This document shows, one piece after another, positions 1 to 11,298 of a stretch of DNA of 61,807 nucleotides (position 1 is its first letter; each line of letters begins with the position of its first letter). The notes under the pieces were generated by a model. It ran no database searches, was not told where the DNA came from, and was given only the letters and a program-made list of their open reading frames with translations. The translations under genes were made by a program, and so were the position numbers. Source of the stretch: Candidatus Heimdallarchaeota archaeon (GTDB lineage Archaea > Asgardarchaeota > Heimdallarchaeia > JABLTI01); assembly GCA_019058275.1 (NCBI GenBank), contig JAHLVW010000012.1, forward strand, positions 1-61,807, written 5' to 3'.

Positions 1-33
1 ATACAAACCACCTACAAAAAGGGTCAATGAGAC

Positions 34-83
34 GGAAGGGAAAAACCCTCCTTTAAAAGACCGCCACTCAAACTGAGTTTGAG
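34..83 (-). other. hairpins downstream of 16S (processing or termination)
   Basis: Just beyond the 16S 3' end is a perfect 7-bp inverted repeat, CTCAAAC TGA GTTTGAG (67-83). Further on is an AGGG-AAAAA-CCCT hairpin (37-49), extended by GG/CC around a bulged A; on the minus strand its loop reads as five Ts. These could be 16S trailer processing structures or part of a terminator. I could not find a convincing long complementarity to the 16S leader that would form the usual processing stem. Confidence 0.4.
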
Positions 84-91
84 CATTACAG

Positions 92-1612
<1,521 letters not shown>

Positions 1613-1732
1613 TTGATTCCTGTTTTTTACGTTATTGTTTTTGGTTTGTTTGTTTTGTTCGTAAACTAACTTTCTAAACATAACAGGTTTATTGTACGGA
1701 TATTGTACTTGTTGTTGTCTTTTTTTATGATC

Positions 1733-1891
1733 TTTTTTTCACATTCCGTTTTTTGAGTTCATTTCTCTTTTAGTAGGATGTGAGTGTTTGTACAACCTTC
1801 TCATGTTTTTCAGCCAGACTGATAACTTTCAGTTATCTTGACTTGGGTAGTTGCGCGAGTTTGTTTTCCTCAACCCCGAACCGTTAATTTT
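1733..1891. repeat. dispersed repeat, copy A (upstream of 16S)
   Basis: A stretch of about 159 bp recurs at 11299-11457 with about nine bases in ten identical. Conserved parts include a hairpin GATAACT-nnn-AGTTATC (stem at 1820-1836) whose stem is identical in both copies while the loop differs (TTC here, TGT in copy B), and an 8-bp palindrome TTGTACAA. No open frame is shared between the copies. This copy lies 120-280 bp upstream of the 16S 5' end, so it may be part of the rRNA leader or promoter region. It could also be an independent non-coding RNA. Confidence 0.75.
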
Positions 1892-2214
1892 CGGGATCTC
1901 ATGCAAATACTACTTCTTTTCCGTTGTTTGCTCGGTTGGATTTTTTCGACCTTTCATCCTTCAGGGCTCATGCCCCAGTCGGGTCGTCGCCTTTTTCGAG
2001 CGATTTTTACGGAAACTAGTTTTGTTAGGTGCAAGGTTTTCTTTTTAAAGTTTTGCTCTAATGAGCGAATCAGCTGTGAGTCTTTTTTCTCCGTTGATTC
2101 CCTGCCCTTGACTATCTTTCGACTTGTTTTTTAGCTTTCTGCGTCTATTAAAATCTTTTGTCAACATTATTATTATGTCTCTTTGAATTTATTTTTTTCT
2201 ATTAGCTTTTGGTG
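1892..2214. other. non-coding, partly GC-rich stretch; unidentified
   Basis: No convincing gene on either strand; the 98-residue plus-strand frame starting at 1838 looks like chance. It contains islands far richer in G+C than other spacers here, notably around 1960-2000 with a GGGC-TCAT-GCCC hairpin, and CCCGAA...TTCGGG at the junction with the repeat (1876-1896). I searched by eye for RNase P, SRP RNA and tRNA signatures and found none. A long 16S leader or an unknown structured RNA would fit. Confidence 0.4.
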
Positions 2215-2680
2215 TTAGTTTTCCAGCGAATTTGATTTTCTAACATTAATTGCAAATTCTAGATAAGTTCCTGCTACTAGCAAGGATAAAATGAATTGGA
2301 TACCAAAAAAAAAGAGTAATCGAAATAATAGCAGAAGATCAATTCCTTATAATTGAAAACGATTATGTGATAAACACAAATATGCTCGAAGAAGAAGAAC
2401 AGTTAAGTATTAGAGAGAACAAGAAGAACCCAAGAATGGAAAGGAAAGATGAAGAAAATAGCTGTAGGAATCTTTTCTGAATGTAATAGTATTTTTGAAA
2501 GTGGTTCAGGATATTGTTTAGTCTGTGGAAATGGTTTCGAACAATATAAAGTACACTGAATGTTAAAGAGAGATTAGAGTTTTTTATTAGTTGAAACATT
2601 TTTCTAGCTTTTTTGCATACTTTGGTTAATCTAACATCACAAATATAATGCCCAAGAATAATGTAAAACCACACATCAAA
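2215..2680 (-). pseudogene. remnant of a small membrane-protein gene
   Basis: Minus-strand translation of 2215-2330 gives a C-terminal membrane segment ending LLVAGTYLEFAINVRKSNS, closely matching LLIAGNYLEFAIKIR in the gene at 11400-12021 and the YIELVVKIRKSKS end of the gene at 12095-12856. Upstream of this the similarity fades, and frame changes and stops would be needed to extend it toward 2680. I read this as the decayed 3' end of a third paralogue. The last ~35 codons are well supported; the 5' limit is a guess. Confidence 0.5.
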
Positions 2681-2723
2681 AGAAATGGCATTTTCCCTAA
2701 AAATGACCTTAATCTCTTTCTTT

Positions 2724-2981
2724 TTATTGTGATAAAAAATCTATGATTTTGGAATCAATTTCAGAGTAAGTGTTTACAAGAAAATCTTTCAAGGAGTTTT
2801 CAGAAATGCATCCCTCAGAAAAGGAGAAATTCAAAATATTGCTAAGATGTTTTACCATTGTTTTTCTTTCTTTTGTATCCCAATTATCTTCTGAAATCTT
2901 TGAAGAATAGAAGAGCTCACCATTTATTGCATACAAATACCAATTATTAAGAAACAATACCACTTCGATAAATTTTTCCAT
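2724..2981 (-). CDS. small uncharacterised protein following the ABC ATPase
   Basis: An 85-residue protein of unknown function. Its start lies inside the 3' end of the ABC ATPase gene (35-bp overlap, different frame), the arrangement expected for translational coupling at the end of this operon. It has no signal peptide, membrane segment or motif I recognise. The N-terminal half is hydrophobic and aromatic, the C-terminal half mixed and probably helical. The overlap also leaves open that it is a chance frame. Confidence 0.45.
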   Translation of the reverse strand: MEKFIEVVLFLNNWYLYAINGELFYSSKISEDNWDTKERKTMVKHLSNILNFSFSEGCISENSLKDFLVNTYSEIDSKIIDFLSQ

Positions 2982-4602
2982 CCATAAGTTCGATTACTCG
3001 TAATCCTTTTCTTAATAAATTAATATCATGTGTAGATATTATTGTTGTTATCCCCATTTCTGTACACTTGGCAAACAAAAGTGTTATTGTTTGTTCAGCA
3101 AGTTCAGAATCAAGATTAGCTGTTGGTTCATCCAACAATAATATTTGTGGTATATCATTCATAGCAATTGCTAATGAAGCTCGTTGTAACTCTCCACCAG
3201 AAATCTCTAATGGATAAGCATTTTGTCGATGGGTTATTTGAAAATCAAATAATAATTTTTTTCTTTTCTCTTCAAATTCATCATCATCTACTATTTTAGT
3301 CCCTCGATAGATTTCTTTTAGAAATAAATTTTCATCAACTCTTAAATATGGATTAAGACTACCTTGTTGTGCAACCAATCCCATATGATCTCTTCGCATA
3401 ATAGCACGATCCTTATCAGATAATTTAGCGAAATCCTTCCCAAGGATCTTTAAACTCCCTTTAGTAATTGGAACCATTCCTGAAATGAGTTTAATTAATG
3501 TTGTTTTTCCAGAACCACTTGGTCCTACAATAAAAACAATCTCTTTTTCAAAAATAGTTAGGTTAATATCAGAAAGTGCATCCAGAGCTCCTCCTTCTGT
3601 AGGATAAATTTTGAAGATTCCTTTAAGTTTAATAATTGGATTTTTTCCCTTATCATAATCCTCTGGTAGTGGTTTAACAGTTAAAATCTTTCTTCGTTCC
3701 TTCACTTCTTTTAAAAAGATTTTTTCTGGGGTTAAGCCATCAGGATTACGAAAATCAACTTCTCCAGTCTTTTTTAAGGAAAATTCTCCAACATCAGAAA
3801 GCTTCAATGTCTTAAATACTAAATCTGGCACACGAATTGTTCTTGTTGAATCGATATGACCTTTAAAGTTTAGTGGAAATTTAGGTTGTTGTCCAATTAT
3901 TACTCGCTCTTCAGCAGTAAGTACCGAAGAAAGTCGACCATCACGAATTTCATAAGTTCGATCCACCCCTTCCAAGAATTGAACATCATGAGTTACAACA
4001 ACAATTGTTGTACCAATATTTAATGTGATTTTTCGGAGAGTTTCCCTAACTTTTTCAGTATTTCCACTATCCAATTGTCCTGTAGGTTCATCACAGAGTA
4101 ATATTGGAACATTTTTAGCAAGTGCACAAGCAAGTGCAACTCTTGTCATTTCACCACCCGATAAAGTTGCAACAACTCTTTTGCATAAATGTGAAATTCC
4201 TAACATTTCAAGAATTTCTTGGTTAGAAGATTGACTTTTCATTGTCTTTTTATTTAGTAGACTTCTAGTAAAATCCATGTTATCGTCCACTGTAACATTT
4301 AAGAGCAGTGTTCGTTCAGGAAACTGATCAATAAGACCGATTTTTACCAAACGAAAAATATTAAGAGAATTAGGTTTCATTTGTTCGAGGTGATAACCTG
4401 CAACTTCTACAATGCCACTAGAAGGACTGTTCAATCCTGCTAAGATATTTACCAGAGTAGTTTTACCTGAACCACTAGGTCCAATAATGGAGACAAGTTC
4501 TCCTTCCTTAACGTCGAAGTCACAACCTCTAAGAGCTGGAACATTGAACTTCTTTTCTTCGTCTTTATAGATTTTGATTAAGTCTTTACATTTAATGATC
4601 AA
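2947..4602 (-). CDS. tandem ABC transporter ATPase (MacB/LolD type)
   Basis: Two complete ABC nucleotide-binding domains in one 551-residue chain. Domain 1 has Walker A GPSGSGKTT (41-49), signature LSGGE (147-151), Walker B ILLCDEPT (about 167-174) and an H-loop in VVVTHD. Domain 2 has Walker A GPSGSGKTT (360-368), signature ISGGE, Walker B ILLLDEPT and an H-loop in IISTHD. Both sites look catalytically intact. The gene follows the two FtsX-type permeases by 6 bp, so the three encode one complex. MacB/LolD ATPases power mechanotransmission or export of lipoproteins or peptides; the substrate here is unknown. Fusion of the two ATPases matches the presence of two similar permeases. Confidence 0.93.
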   Translation of the reverse strand: MIIKCKDLIKIYKDEEKKFNVPALRGCDFDVKEGELVSIIGPSGSGKTTLVNILAGLNSPSSGIVEVAGYHLEQMKPNSLNIFRLVKIGLIDQFPERTLLLNVTVDDNMDFTRSLLNKKTMKSQSSNQEILEMLGISHLCKRVVATLSGGEMTRVALACALAKNVPILLCDEPTGQLDSGNTEKVRETLRKITLNIGTTIVVVTHDVQFLEGVDRTYEIRDGRLSSVLTAEERVIIGQQPKFPLNFKGHIDSTRTIRVPDLVFKTLKLSDVGEFSLKKTGEVDFRNPDGLTPEKIFLKEVKERRKILTVKPLPEDYDKGKNPIIKLKGIFKIYPTEGGALDALSDINLTIFEKEIVFIVGPSGSGKTTLIKLISGMVPITKGSLKILGKDFAKLSDKDRAIMRRDHMGLVAQQGSLNPYLRVDENLFLKEIYRGTKIVDDDEFEEKRKKLLFDFQITHRQNAYPLEISGGELQRASLAIAMNDIPQILLLDEPTANLDSELAEQTITLLFAKCTEMGITTIISTHDINLLRKGLRVIELMDGKIYRSGIVS

Positions 4603-4608
4603 TTCTAC

Positions 4609-7488
4609 TCACTCCTGCTTTATTGGTTTATAATTATTCATTTTTGGTATTAATCCGACTAACCATCCGAAAAGAATTATCAAAAAGATTATGAAAAATA
4701 ATAAGAAAATGAACCACCATGGAATCCAAGGCTTAAAAGATAAATAACTTTCATCAATATTTAATATAATTGGATACAAAAGCAAACTCAATTTTCCAAA
4801 AACAATAGATATTATAATTGGTAATATTGATAAAACTACCAATTCTAAAGTAAATTCTAACCACAACTGTTGCAATGTGGCTCCAATACGATAATCAGTT
4901 TCAATATTCCTAATCCGTTCCAGGAAAATATTTTGACTGGCAACAAATCCAAAAAAGAATCCTACAAAAATGATTATGATTGAAATATAACGGAGTAAAA
5001 TCAGACCAAATGGTGTAATGAGATTTTCCATTTCTTTCTTGATATCCTCATATGTTTGGGGATTTATAGAATAATTTTCTCTTAGTATTGTTGTGATGTC
5101 AGAAATATTCATACTATGATCTGTTTTTACAAGTAATTGGTGTTGTAATGAGTTAACATATAGATTATTTGTGTCCTTCATTAGTATTTCATAAGTTTGA
5201 AAACTCATTACTAGTTGAAATTTCTCAACTTGTTCTATTTGTTGATAGAAAGGTTTATTTTGTATTTTCGGTAATGCAGGAAAAATGTTGAAACTATTAA
5301 TATAACTTAAATTATAATTATGAAGTGAATCCCAGAAATCATTAGCCATAAATATTTGTCCTTTGTCATAATTATGTTTTTTTGCGAATTTCAAGTCCAT
5401 TAAATAAGTTAGATTAGTAGATAATGACTCGATATCATAGTCAGTATATTGTTTGGAACCAAGTTTTGAGAAGTCAATTGTTTGTATAAATTCCGTTGAG
5501 TTAATAATGAGAATTGTAATTTTAAATGATCTTTCATATGTGATAGAAAATACTTCAGTAAGAATGATTTCTGTTGTTTGAACAACACCTTTAATTTGAT
5601 TGATATTTTGTCTTAAAGTTGCATTCATATTCCAATTATCAATTAAAATATCTGTACAACCACTAGCTAAAGTAGCATTTTGATCTAGATGTTTATTGAT
5701 TGAAGTATTCAAGATAAATCCAGGAATAATTGTAATCCCTATCATAAGAATAGCAAGAAGAGTACGTTGATAGGTACTTGGATGTATTGTTAGATTTTTT
5801 AATGAAAGAGTAAAGAAGAGTTTCTTCTTAATCCAAATTTTCTTACCAATAAACGACCAAGTTATTGTAACTAGCTTTGATATGAGAATAAACAACGAGA
5901 AAGTAATTAAAATTATACCTAAAAGGGCTATTATCAAAGAAAGTACATATAATAATTCTATTGTAGTGCTTATATCTAACATTATTAATCCAGAAGTAAA
6001 AATATAGCCTGGTATACCTCCAGCTAACAATAAAAGCCCAGAGAGGAAGAGCAATTGTTCTATTTTTACGGATAATTTTCCAAGCACTCTTTTTTTATGT
6101 TTACTTTCGTAGTCTTCTTTAACAAGTATATTTGTTTTTTTTGTGGAAGAATATCTAATAAAGTATCCCGTAATAAAAACACCAAATGAAAACACAATTA
6201 AGGTGATAAGTAGAAAAGGATTTTTTAAGCCTTTAATATAATAGATAAAGCTTACATTTAAATTTAAAAAGAGTTTACCTAAATAACCAATTATTGTTCC
6301 TAAAATCAGTCCACAGACTAGGCTTATTACTGTAACAATGATATTTTCAGCAAGAATAACTAGCTGAATAGGTTTATCATCTAAACCTTGAAGTTTCATT
6401 AGGCGAAAAATTGTTTCTAGATCATGAGCTTCAAAATTAAATATTTCATAAATTATCATGATAAGCAGAAAAAAAACAATGACAATAATACTACTTATTC
6501 TAGTAGATTCTAGTAACCAATGATACCGAAATGAAGAAAAATTATCAATTAAATCTGCACCAATTTTTATGTTGATATCTGGATCAAAATCCAAAGAAAC
6601 TCCTTGAAATTTCTGTTCAAGAGTATTTATGTAAAATTTCAAATTGCGATAATCTATTGTTGTGGTATCATATATGATATCAACAGCAAGTGCAAAAGTA
6701 GCTGAGAAAGATGAAAAGTTATTGATGAGTTCGTAGAAATAATTAGGTAATGTAAGAAATGTGCAGAAACTTTCTGAAAAAGTACTGTAACAATAACGCT
6801 CATTTTCATAACTTTTCCAAATAAGATCTTTAGAGTAACCATTCATTAATAATGACTCTCCAAAATTTTCCACAATTCCTGTGATTGTAAAATTTTGTAA
6901 AGAAACACCTACAAGGTCTGGTTTTAATTGTACTGTATCATTAACATTGTAATAATTGAACAACTCATTTTGTCTGAATAAGAGAATCTCAGAGCTGTTT
7001 CTTGGCAACCGACCAGCAACAAGGCTCTGACTTAATGAAATATTTGAATTAGAATTCAATGTCTTAATAGTATAATTTGTAAACTGTCCATAAACAGGTT
7101 CAATACCTCTAATAATTACCTCAATAGTTCCAGTACTTTTTGATACCACATTAGGAATTATGGCATTAAAAACATCTTCGATGTTTGTTATGGCATTATC
7201 AAGATAATCATTTTCAATATCTGAAGAAATGCTCTTATCAAATATGGTGTAGGATGAATGGTTACCATCATCATACCAATCATTTTGTGAGAGGAATTGA
7301 TGGAAAGAGTTACTCTGATAAGCAAACCAAACCATAAACAATGAGGTAATTAGAAGAAAGGTTAATACTCCAAAAACACATGATAAGAAAATCCTCTTTT
7401 TACTTGCTTTCAAAAAGATTTTCACAATTGTTTTAACATCAGGATTATACGAATCTATAAGTTTTTTATAGTCTTGTTTTTTCCCCAT
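4609..7488 (-). CDS. FtsX-like ABC permease, paralogue 2
   Basis: A 959-residue membrane protein with an N-terminal transmembrane helix (about 37-57), a large Asn/Ser/Thr-rich outer domain (about 60-325) like the MacB periplasmic core, a middle group of helices (about 330-545), a second outer domain and a C-terminal group of helices (about 850-950). This duplicated layout is typical of FtsX/MacB-type permeases of the LolCE class. It is clearly paralogous to the 980-residue protein just upstream, sharing the N-terminal pattern and the end KPIKQE/QPIKQE. Many N-x-S/T sites suggest glycosylation of the exposed domain. It ends 6 bp before the tandem ATPase gene. Confidence 0.88.
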   Translation of the reverse strand: MGKKQDYKKLIDSYNPDVKTIVKIFLKASKKRIFLSCVFGVLTFLLITSLFMVWFAYQSNSFHQFLSQNDWYDDGNHSSYTIFDKSISSDIENDYLDNAITNIEDVFNAIIPNVVSKSTGTIEVIIRGIEPVYGQFTNYTIKTLNSNSNISLSQSLVAGRLPRNSSEILLFRQNELFNYYNVNDTVQLKPDLVGVSLQNFTITGIVENFGESLLMNGYSKDLIWKSYENERYCYSTFSESFCTFLTLPNYFYELINNFSSFSATFALAVDIIYDTTTIDYRNLKFYINTLEQKFQGVSLDFDPDINIKIGADLIDNFSSFRYHWLLESTRISSIIVIVFFLLIMIIYEIFNFEAHDLETIFRLMKLQGLDDKPIQLVILAENIIVTVISLVCGLILGTIIGYLGKLFLNLNVSFIYYIKGLKNPFLLITLIVFSFGVFITGYFIRYSSTKKTNILVKEDYESKHKKRVLGKLSVKIEQLLFLSGLLLLAGGIPGYIFTSGLIMLDISTTIELLYVLSLIIALLGIILITFSLFILISKLVTITWSFIGKKIWIKKKLFFTLSLKNLTIHPSTYQRTLLAILMIGITIIPGFILNTSINKHLDQNATLASGCTDILIDNWNMNATLRQNINQIKGVVQTTEIILTEVFSITYERSFKITILIINSTEFIQTIDFSKLGSKQYTDYDIESLSTNLTYLMDLKFAKKHNYDKGQIFMANDFWDSLHNYNLSYINSFNIFPALPKIQNKPFYQQIEQVEKFQLVMSFQTYEILMKDTNNLYVNSLQHQLLVKTDHSMNISDITTILRENYSINPQTYEDIKKEMENLITPFGLILLRYISIIIIFVGFFFGFVASQNIFLERIRNIETDYRIGATLQQLWLEFTLELVVLSILPIIISIVFGKLSLLLYPIILNIDESYLSFKPWIPWWFIFLLFFIIFLIILFGWLVGLIPKMNNYKPIKQE

Positions 7489-7527
7489 TTCTACAAAATC
7501 CTCTTTGTGTTTTATAAGTTGTTTTTT

Positions 7528-10470
7528 TCACTCCTGTTTTATAGGTTGATATCTTTTTAATTTTACATGAAACCCTAAGAACCATCCACTGAGAATAAAA
7601 ATATTAAGTATCAGAAATACGCTTGTTATAAGCCACAAAGGTATCCATAACGAGACCATTGAATAACTTTGATCTACATTTAAGAGCACAGAATAGATTT
7701 TAACCAAAAAAACACTCAAAAATTCAGAGAATAGTAAAGGTACTATAACCAATGGTGTTAGAATAATTGCAAATCCTAAACCTATTTGCTGACGAGTAGC
7801 ACCAAGTCTATAGCTGAATTCAATGTTTCTTAGTTGATTTTGATAAATCTCATTACCTAAACTATAAGCAAAAAAGAATGCAAATAGAATTGAAATCACT
7901 GTAATTATTTGTTGAATAACAATAACAAAGTTAGACATGCCATCAATCATTTCCTCTTTTCTATCATCTATACTAAATACAGCAACGTTGAAATCATCTT
8001 TAATCTCATGTTTAATATAAGTAAGATTTGAAAAAGTATGTGTATTTATAAGTACTGTTTTCTTAAAATTAACTATTGTATAATCATAAGAATTATTGAT
8101 TATAGTATTAAAGGTATTAATATCTAAAACAAGCTGAAATTTATCAATATCTGGAAAAAAACTAGAAAACATGGGTTCATTAGAAATAGGAATTCCTGGA
8201 AATGTTTTAAAGCTACAAACATATCTAAGATCGAAACTATCTTTTGAATTGAGAAAGTCATTTACCGATAATAATTTTCCTTTATTAAAACCATTCTTTT
8301 TAGTAAATGCATCATCCATGAAATAGGTTAAATTTGTTTTAAGTAGAAGTATATCATCAATGGTATATTTTTCATTCTTTCCAAGTTTTGTAGAGTCAAT
8401 AGTTTGAACAAATTCAGTTGTATTAATAACTAAAAGAGTAATAAGATGGTTTTTAGCATTAAATTGACTATATTCTGTTTCACTATCAATTTCACATAAA
8501 GTAATTTCAGTTACTTTATCTATTCCTTCAATTTGGTTTATTTGATCTCTTAGATTGTCATTTAAATCATAGTTATTTATTGTTAAATCAACACAACTAT
8601 TAGCTAAAGTAGCATTATAACTAACATGTCTATCAATGTTTGATTGTATCATTATTCCTGGCAATGTTGTCATCCCAATTAATAAAATTCCAATTAGAAA
8701 TTTATTGTAATATTTAAGATTATTTGAAAAATTTTTGAATGATAGAGATAGAAGATTCTTCTTTCTTGACCAATAACTTTGACTTATAAAATCACAAGTT
8801 CTATTAATGATCTTAGATATGATAATTAAAAGTGAGAAGACCGTTAAAATACCACTTATAAGGATTAACAACAAAATTGCATAAATAATATTACTATTAA
8901 ATCCAAAATAGTAGTTGCCAATATCAGCATATTCAACCAATTGGACATGACTGATAAATTGAAATAGTCCTATTCCAAATAATGATCCAAAAAAAACAAG
9001 CCATATTCCTTCTTTCAATAGAATTAGTTTTAGAAAGTTTTTTCTTTCTATTTTTCCCTTATATTGATGTGAATATTCTAAAGTTACTTTTTTTACTGTT
9101 GAGATTCTCGAAAACAGTCCCCAGAAAGAATATCCAGTCAGAAAAATGAAATATATTATTAATAAAGAAGGATTCTTTGAATTGTTCCAAAATTGGACGA
9201 AACTTTGATTAAATCTTAGTAAAATATTCAGGGAATATCCTATAATCAAACCAGAAATAATCCCTCCTGAAATTGCAATGCCTGAAATAATAGTATTTTC
9301 GACTACTACTAAACGATTAATTACTTTATTTGTTAAACCTTGTAACTTCATTCGTTTTATTATATTTTTAAGTTCTTTTTCACCTGATAAATGGATTTCA
9401 TACATTGCAAAAATTATTAGTACAAATAAACAAATACTTGTTGCACCAACTCGAAATGTTTCAAATGGCCAGTAATAATTAAAATAAAATATGCGTTCAA
9501 GTATATCTCCACCTAATCTAAAATATATATCAGTACCAAAATTAAGGTCTAATTTTGAAAAGTAGATTGGGGTATAATCTTCTATACAAGAATCAATAGT
9601 ATTAATATTAAAAGATGAAGGATCATATTCGAAATCAATTGCAAGTGTAAAACCAATAGACATACTGGAATTAAAACTATTTAGAAGCTCAAAAAAGTAA
9701 TTGGGAGTTGTTAAGAAAGTACATGTATCCAAGAGATCAAAGGGAGCAATAGAAATCTCATTATCAAAAAAATCAAAACGTTTATGTGCTTGATTTGATA
9801 AAAGATCTTTTGAAAGATTATTATTAACAAAAACAAGATCTAAACTTTCCACTATTCCACAAACAGTATAATTTATTGTATCAGATGAAGACCAGAGATA
9901 CTGCGATGGTTCTAATGTAATTGTTTGATTGATTGAATAATTGTAGCTAGAGTTAATTGATTTATAGAAAAGAATTTCTGAATTATTTCTTGGAAGTCTA
10001 CCCGAAATTAAACTTTGATTAAGCAAAGTTGAAGCTTTTACATCAAAGGTTTTAAGGTAATAGTAGGTTCGATTAATTGTGTCCAAATCTCGTAAGAAAA
10101 ATGACAAATAACTTGAATAGTTAATTATACTATTTGGGAAATAAGACTCAAATAAGTTAGTTACTTCAACAACAGCATTATCCAAATAATCATTATGAAA
10201 AGTTAAGCTTAAATTTCTACCATATACGTCATAAAATGAAACCCAAGAATTATCATTCCAATTTTGTTGATTAATAATACCTTGAAATGATGTATCACGA
10301 TATGAATTCCAAATCACAAAAAAAGAAGTTAGAAGGATTATCATGAAAAGTCCAAAAAAGCAATTGGTAATAATTCGTTTCTTACGCGATTTTAAAAATA
10401 TTTTAATCAATGTTTTATAGTTAGACCTAGAATTATCTAAGAGTTCATTATAATTACCTATAGTCACCAT
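7528..10470 (-). CDS. FtsX-like ABC permease, paralogue 1
   Basis: A 980-residue membrane protein, first gene of the exporter operon. It has one N-terminal helix (about 35-56), an outer domain to about 330, clusters of helices near 335-560, a second outer domain (about 600-850) and three to four final helices. It shares length, topology and motifs such as the SGRLPRNNSEIL segment with the neighbouring 959-residue permease (AGRLPRNSSEIL there), so the pair arose by tandem duplication. The start is an ATG preceded by GGAAGAGG at ribosome-binding distance. A heterodimer with its neighbour, driven by the tandem ATPase, is the natural reading. Confidence 0.88.
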   Translation of the reverse strand: MVTIGNYNELLDNSRSNYKTLIKIFLKSRKKRIITNCFFGLFMIILLTSFFVIWNSYRDTSFQGIINQQNWNDNSWVSFYDVYGRNLSLTFHNDYLDNAVVEVTNLFESYFPNSIINYSSYLSFFLRDLDTINRTYYYLKTFDVKASTLLNQSLISGRLPRNNSEILFYKSINSSYNYSINQTITLEPSQYLWSSSDTINYTVCGIVESLDLVFVNNNLSKDLLSNQAHKRFDFFDNEISIAPFDLLDTCTFLTTPNYFFELLNSFNSSMSIGFTLAIDFEYDPSSFNINTIDSCIEDYTPIYFSKLDLNFGTDIYFRLGGDILERIFYFNYYWPFETFRVGATSICLFVLIIFAMYEIHLSGEKELKNIIKRMKLQGLTNKVINRLVVVENTIISGIAISGGIISGLIIGYSLNILLRFNQSFVQFWNNSKNPSLLIIYFIFLTGYSFWGLFSRISTVKKVTLEYSHQYKGKIERKNFLKLILLKEGIWLVFFGSLFGIGLFQFISHVQLVEYADIGNYYFGFNSNIIYAILLLILISGILTVFSLLIIISKIINRTCDFISQSYWSRKKNLLSLSFKNFSNNLKYYNKFLIGILLIGMTTLPGIMIQSNIDRHVSYNATLANSCVDLTINNYDLNDNLRDQINQIEGIDKVTEITLCEIDSETEYSQFNAKNHLITLLVINTTEFVQTIDSTKLGKNEKYTIDDILLLKTNLTYFMDDAFTKKNGFNKGKLLSVNDFLNSKDSFDLRYVCSFKTFPGIPISNEPMFSSFFPDIDKFQLVLDINTFNTIINNSYDYTIVNFKKTVLINTHTFSNLTYIKHEIKDDFNVAVFSIDDRKEEMIDGMSNFVIVIQQIITVISILFAFFFAYSLGNEIYQNQLRNIEFSYRLGATRQQIGLGFAIILTPLVIVPLLFSEFLSVFLVKIYSVLLNVDQSYSMVSLWIPLWLITSVFLILNIFILSGWFLGFHVKLKRYQPIKQE

Positions 10471-10673
10471 TAATTCCTCTTCCTTTATGATTAATGCGAT
10501 TTTTTAATTAAATATTTCTAAAATTATTAAAAATTGAAAAAAACAATTAATCTGACAAAAAACCAAAAATTTTAATAATAATTACTAAATAGTCTATTGT
10601 AATTACTATTTCTAGAAAGGGGAAATACACAACTTTCTTGAACTAATTTAATTACATTGATAAAAAGGAATTT

Positions 10674-11234
10674 GTGATTTATATAAGAAAAAAAATCTAT
10701 CTTTTAATAATTAGTACAATTTTTTTTATGTCATCTATTACTCCATTGATTGTTCAAGCAACTGAACCAAAAATAACTACTACTTATGAAATTACTTCTA
10801 CTTATGGTTACGAAGTGCATACTAAAACCATAAGACAGGAATGGAATCCAAATAAATACCATGAAGTAAAACTAACAGTACATTATCAATACTGGACTTT
10901 GGATGGAAGCATATATACTTATCAACAATGGAAATTCACTGTAGAATTCAAAATGAATCGTGTCAAAAAGAATGCTGACAATGATGTCATTCAATATTAC
11001 GTTGGAGGTCGTTCTATTTATTTCGAGCAATCAAAAATCTATGAAGATGGCGATAGTATTACAAAATCAGGCACATCTTGTCCAGGTAGTTCTAGTGTAA
11101 ATAATCTATATATTAAGCTTTATGTCTGTAGTCGTGTCAGACCTAGATTTGGTTTTTACCATACATATCACTATAAAATTTGGAATGATGGACTGCCTGG
11201 TTCACCTTGGCATTGGGATCTAAGAGAAACATAA
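10674..11234 (+). CDS. secreted protein of unknown function
   Basis: A 186-residue protein starting at GTG. Residues 1-29 form a classic signal peptide: basic start, hydrophobic core, and likely cleavage after VQA. The mature part is rich in Tyr, Thr and Trp with alternating hydrophobic residues, suggesting a beta-rich fold, and has two cysteines near residues 141 and 157 that could form a disulfide. It is divergent from the ABC exporter operon with about 200 bp of AT-rich spacer between. A link to that exporter, as cargo or partner, is possible but rests on position only. Confidence 0.72.
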   Translation: MIYIRKKIYLLIISTIFFMSSITPLIVQATEPKITTTYEITSTYGYEVHTKTIRQEWNPNKYHEVKLTVHYQYWTLDGSIYTYQQWKFTVEFKMNRVKKNADNDVIQYYVGGRSIYFEQSKIYEDGDSITKSGTSCPGSSSVNNLYIKLYVCSRVRPRFGFYHTYHYKIWNDGLPGSPWHWDLRET

Positions 11235-11298
11235 AAGCAATTGACTAGTAGAAGGATTTAGGTAATTTGGAAAAAAAACTAAATTTTCCTATTTCTCA

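Noticed and set aside
1861..1885. GGTTCGGGG on the minus strand, suggesting a tRNA T-arm
   Set aside because: No acceptor stem, anticodon arm or D-arm can be placed at the right spacing, and the same bases recur in copy B without any tRNA.
1733..2120. Possible RNase P RNA because of GAGGAAA on the minus strand
   Set aside because: The conserved GAGGAAAGUCC continuation and the distal ACAGAA...CCGGC partner are missing.
1838..2134. 98-residue plus-strand frame with a hydrophobic start
   Set aside because: It spans the edge of the non-coding repeat, its translation is Phe-rich without a recognisable pattern, and copy B of the repeat does not keep the frame.
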